A stretch of 45,267 bases of DNA from CAYFQH01 sp964345215. GTDB lineage: Bacteria > Bacillota > Clostridia > Christensenellales > Aristaeellaceae. The translations under genes and the position numbers were made by a program. Positions within the stretch are counted from its first letter, which is position 1. Each line of letters begins with the position of its first letter. The stretch is from NCBI GenBank assembly GCA_964345215.1, contig CAYFQH010000012.1:1-45267 (forward strand), in the 5' to 3' direction. The notes under the pieces are model-generated. The model was not told the DNA's origin, searched no databases, and worked only from the letters and a program-made list of their open reading frames with translations. This document shows, one piece after another, positions 43,224 through 45,267 of this stretch.

Positions 43224-44141
43224 ATGAAAACAACGCTTATGGTAATGGCCGCAGGGATGGGATCTCGCTATGGGGGAAACAAGCAAATTGACAGTATGGG
43301 CCCCAGCGGGCAGATGCTGATGGAATATTCCCTGTATGATGCTATTGAAGCAGGTTTTAACAAGGTTGTCTTTGTGATTAAACGCAACATGGAAGATACT
43401 TTTAAACAATTAATTGGCAATGGTTTGGATGGAAAGATGGAAGTGGCCTATGCCTTTCAGGAGTATGATAGCCTGCCGGAAGGTTTTACCGTTCCCCAGG
43501 GTAGGGAAAAGCCCTACGGCACAGTGCATGCAGTTTTATGCGCCCAAAATGTAATCAACGAACCCTTTGCTGTAATTAATGCTGATGATTATTATGGCAA
43601 ACCCGCTTTTGCCCATATGGCTCAAAATTTAAAACAACTACAGGCAACAGGGGAAGCTTCTATGGTTGGCTACAGGCTTAAAAACACCATTTCTCCCAAT
43701 GGCCATGTTACCCGGGGGGTTTGTAAGGTAAACGGTCAAAATCAACTGGAAGCCGTTGTTGAAACTTATAAAATTGCATTAAAAGAAGATGGCAGTATTT
43801 GGGATTTGGAAACCAATACACAGCAGAACCCTGAGGCTTTGGTATCTATGAATTTTTGGGGCTTTACCCCTTGGATTTTCGATATTGGGCAGGCTTACTT
43901 CAAAGCCTTTTTACAGGGCCTTCCAAAAGAAGAAATGAAAAAGGAGTACCCCCTGCCGGAGCTAATTGACAAATTGATGAAAGATGGCGAAGTCAAGGTG
44001 CATGTTTTAACCACCGATGCAGTTTGGTTTGGGGTTACGTATAAAGAAGATAAGCCGGTTGTGATGGCTGATTTATTAAAGCTTCACAAAAAAGGTGACT
44101 ACCCAATGGACTGGAAGGGTTTTTGCGCTAAAAGCGAATAA
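43224..44141 (+). CDS. Sugar-phosphate nucleotidyltransferase-like enzyme
   Basis: This 305-residue enzyme has the nucleotidyltransferase start MAAGMGSRYGGNKQID (8-23), with the glycine loop and Arg, and the metal-binding AVINADDYYGKPAF (about residues 112-125). Such enzymes join sugar phosphates to nucleotides. The family is often called NTP_transferase; the exact sugar and nucleotide cannot be assigned. GGAGGACGG precedes the ATG, 46 bases after the giant-protein stop with no terminator seen, and galE follows 22 bases after. A supply of UDP-sugars for surface glycans is a reasonable reading. Confidence 0.85.
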   Translation: MKTTLMVMAAGMGSRYGGNKQIDSMGPSGQMLMEYSLYDAIEAGFNKVVFVIKRNMEDTFKQLIGNGLDGKMEVAYAFQEYDSLPEGFTVPQGREKPYGTVHAVLCAQNVINEPFAVINADDYYGKPAFAHMAQNLKQLQATGEASMVGYRLKNTISPNGHVTRGVCKVNGQNQLEAVVETYKIALKEDGSIWDLETNTQQNPEALVSMNFWGFTPWIFDIGQAYFKAFLQGLPKEEMKKEYPLPELIDKLMKDGEVKVHVLTTDAVWFGVTYKEDKPVVMADLLKLHKKGDYPMDWKGFCAKSE

Positions 44142-44163
44142 AATGGATTGGGGAGGGGTTAAG

Positions 44164-45180
44164 ATGATTATTTTAGTAACCGGGGGTGCAGGCTATATTG
44201 CCACCCACACCATTATCGCCTTACATGAGGCAGGGCATAGGGTAATTGCTGTTGACAACTTTGTAAACAGCCAACCGGAGGCCTTAAGCAGGGTTGAAAA
44301 AATTATTGGCGAAAAAATTACCTGGTATGATGTTGATGTTTCAAATGAAGAAGCTTTAAATCATGTGTTTAGCAAAAATCAAATTGATGCGGTGATACAT
44401 TTTGCTGCATTAAAGGCTGTTGCCCAGTCTGTTCACATGCCTTTGGAATATTACGAAAATAACATCGGCTCCCTTACAACACTTTGTAAAGTTATGCGGG
44501 ATCATAATGTGAAGCGCTTGGTATATAGCTCTTCCGCTACGGTATATGGGGGTAACAATCCCATGCCTTTAACAGAAGAAATGCCTATTGGAGATGTAAC
44601 CAATCCTTACGGGCGCACAAAGGTTTTTGGCGAGCAAATATTAAACGATTTGGCCTTTTCCGATCCCCGGTGGTCTATTGTCCTTCTGCGCTATTTTAAC
44701 CCGGTTGGGGCTCACCCAAGCGGTACCATAGGGGAAGATCCAAAGGGAATACCCAACAACTTAATGCCCTTTATTACCCAGGTTGCCGTAGGCACCCTGG
44801 ATAAGATTGAAGTGTTTGGCGATGATTACCCAACAAAAGACGGCACAGCCATAAGGGATTACATCCACGTAATGGATCTTGCTAAGGGCCATGTAAGGGC
44901 TTGCGAATTTATGGCGAAAAATTCGGGCATAGAAGTGTTTAACTTGGGTACGGGGATTGGGTATAGCGTGCTGGATGTTATCCATGCCTTTATTAAGGCC
45001 AACGAAGTGGCAGTGCCTTATATAATTGGGCCAAGGCGAGCAGGAGATATTGGAATATGCTATGCGGACTGCACCAAGGCAAAAAATCTTTTAGGCTGGC
45101 AGGCTGAACATCATATTGAAGAAATGTGCCGAGACTCTTGGAACTGGCAAAAAAAGAACCCAACAGGTTATGAAGGATAG
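44164..45180 (+). CDS. galE: UDP-glucose 4-epimerase
   Basis: GalE interconverts UDP-glucose and UDP-galactose. The 338-residue short-chain dehydrogenase-type enzyme has the NAD loop GGAGYIA (7-13), the serine S124 in YSSSATVYG, the active-site pair Y149/K153 in PYGRTK, and LRYFNPVGAHPSG and GTGIGYSVLD, all characteristic of GalE. The real start is ATG 44164, with GGGGAGGGG upstream; the frame is open back to 44095 but that would overlap the preceding gene. It is the last complete gene in the window. Confidence 0.95.
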   Translation: MIILVTGGAGYIATHTIIALHEAGHRVIAVDNFVNSQPEALSRVEKIIGEKITWYDVDVSNEEALNHVFSKNQIDAVIHFAALKAVAQSVHMPLEYYENNIGSLTTLCKVMRDHNVKRLVYSSSATVYGGNNPMPLTEEMPIGDVTNPYGRTKVFGEQILNDLAFSDPRWSIVLLRYFNPVGAHPSGTIGEDPKGIPNNLMPFITQVAVGTLDKIEVFGDDYPTKDGTAIRDYIHVMDLAKGHVRACEFMAKNSGIEVFNLGTGIGYSVLDVIHAFIKANEVAVPYIIGPRRAGDIGICYADCTKAKNLLGWQAEHHIEEMCRDSWNWQKKNPTGYEG

Positions 45181-45267
45181 CATTACCATTAAGACTGCAG
45201 CACGATTGCAGTCTCAGGGTGCCTAACAAGTCGACACCCTCCCAATAAAATGAAATTCATTTTATTG
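45181..45267. repeat. Cluster of hairpins at the window end
   Basis: Three inverted repeats stand in a row: GACTGCA/TGCAGTC (45192-45213), AGGGTG/CACCCT (45217-45241) and a perfect 12-bp palindrome CAATAAAATGAA/TTCATTTTATTG (45243-45267) that reaches the last base. None has a classic T tract for galE, although the last could end transcription. The cluster may be a repeated intergenic element at which the contig broke. Confidence 0.6.

Noticed and set aside
1..45267. Prophage, transposon or defence island
   Set aside because: No integrase, transposase, phage structural or defence genes are visible; genes are housekeeping, transport and surface functions.

Overview
The window reads as one chromosomal stretch of an anaerobic, Clostridia-like member of the Bacillota, probably from a scaffolded draft or metagenome assembly. 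The evidence is AT-leaning DNA, strong AAAGGAGG-type ribosome sites, the c-di-AMP pair CdaA/CdaR, a Bacillus-type MrfA/MrfB repair pair, a YesM/YesN two-component system, and SdrB/SpaA-like surface protein domains. Two runs of exactly 100 N (18794-18893 and 34277-34376) are scaffold gaps, and both fall inside tandem repeats. I found no phage, transposase, tRNA, rRNA or CRISPR array. A finer taxonomic placement would be a guess.

Layout. 36-4229 (minus): an ABC exporter operon of ATPase, FtsX-type permease and HlyD-like adaptor. 4403-10015 (plus): cdaA, cdaR, an unrecognised membrane protein with a long polar tail, a ParA/MinD-like P-loop ATPase and an RsmF-type rRNA methyltransferase, ended by a bidirectional terminator facing rpsT. 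10401-12445 (minus): an exported SLH-like 5'-nucleotidase whose signal peptide lies in another frame. 12679-16854 (minus): mrfA, mrfB and a TPR gene, from a well-placed promoter and a TTG start. 17079-27456: a divergent YesN-type regulator and YesM-type kinase separated by a 73-bp tandem repeat. These are followed by a carbohydrate ABC importer with a binding protein, two permeases, two different MalK-like ATPases and two small membrane proteins. 27766-29424: ribulokinase araB. 29548-30831: an L,D-transpeptidase. 31055-33800 (minus): tdh, kbl and a RidA-family gene for threonine breakdown. 33857-36784 (minus): a condensation-like acyltransferase, a zinc-ribbon membrane protein and a Pro-Thr-rich peptidoglycan-binding protein. 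36998-45180 (plus): a 2059-residue SdrB-repeat surface protein, a sugar-nucleotide transferase and galE.

How the parts work together. The sugar block looks like one regulatory unit. The kinase probably senses an extracellular sugar, and the AraC-type regulator probably binds AT-rich direct repeats that abut a good promoter ahead of the binding-protein gene. A related motif occurs in the 73-bp repeats between the regulator and kinase genes. The neighbouring ribulokinase suggests an arabinose-type substrate, which is inference only. Both importer ATPases carry Glu in place of the Q-loop Gln, the most unusual protein-level observation here. Several genes point outward to the envelope: the L,D-transpeptidase, peptidoglycan-binding protein, SdrB giant, SLH-like nucleotidase and the exporter. 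CdaA/CdaR also belong with cell-wall and osmotic control.
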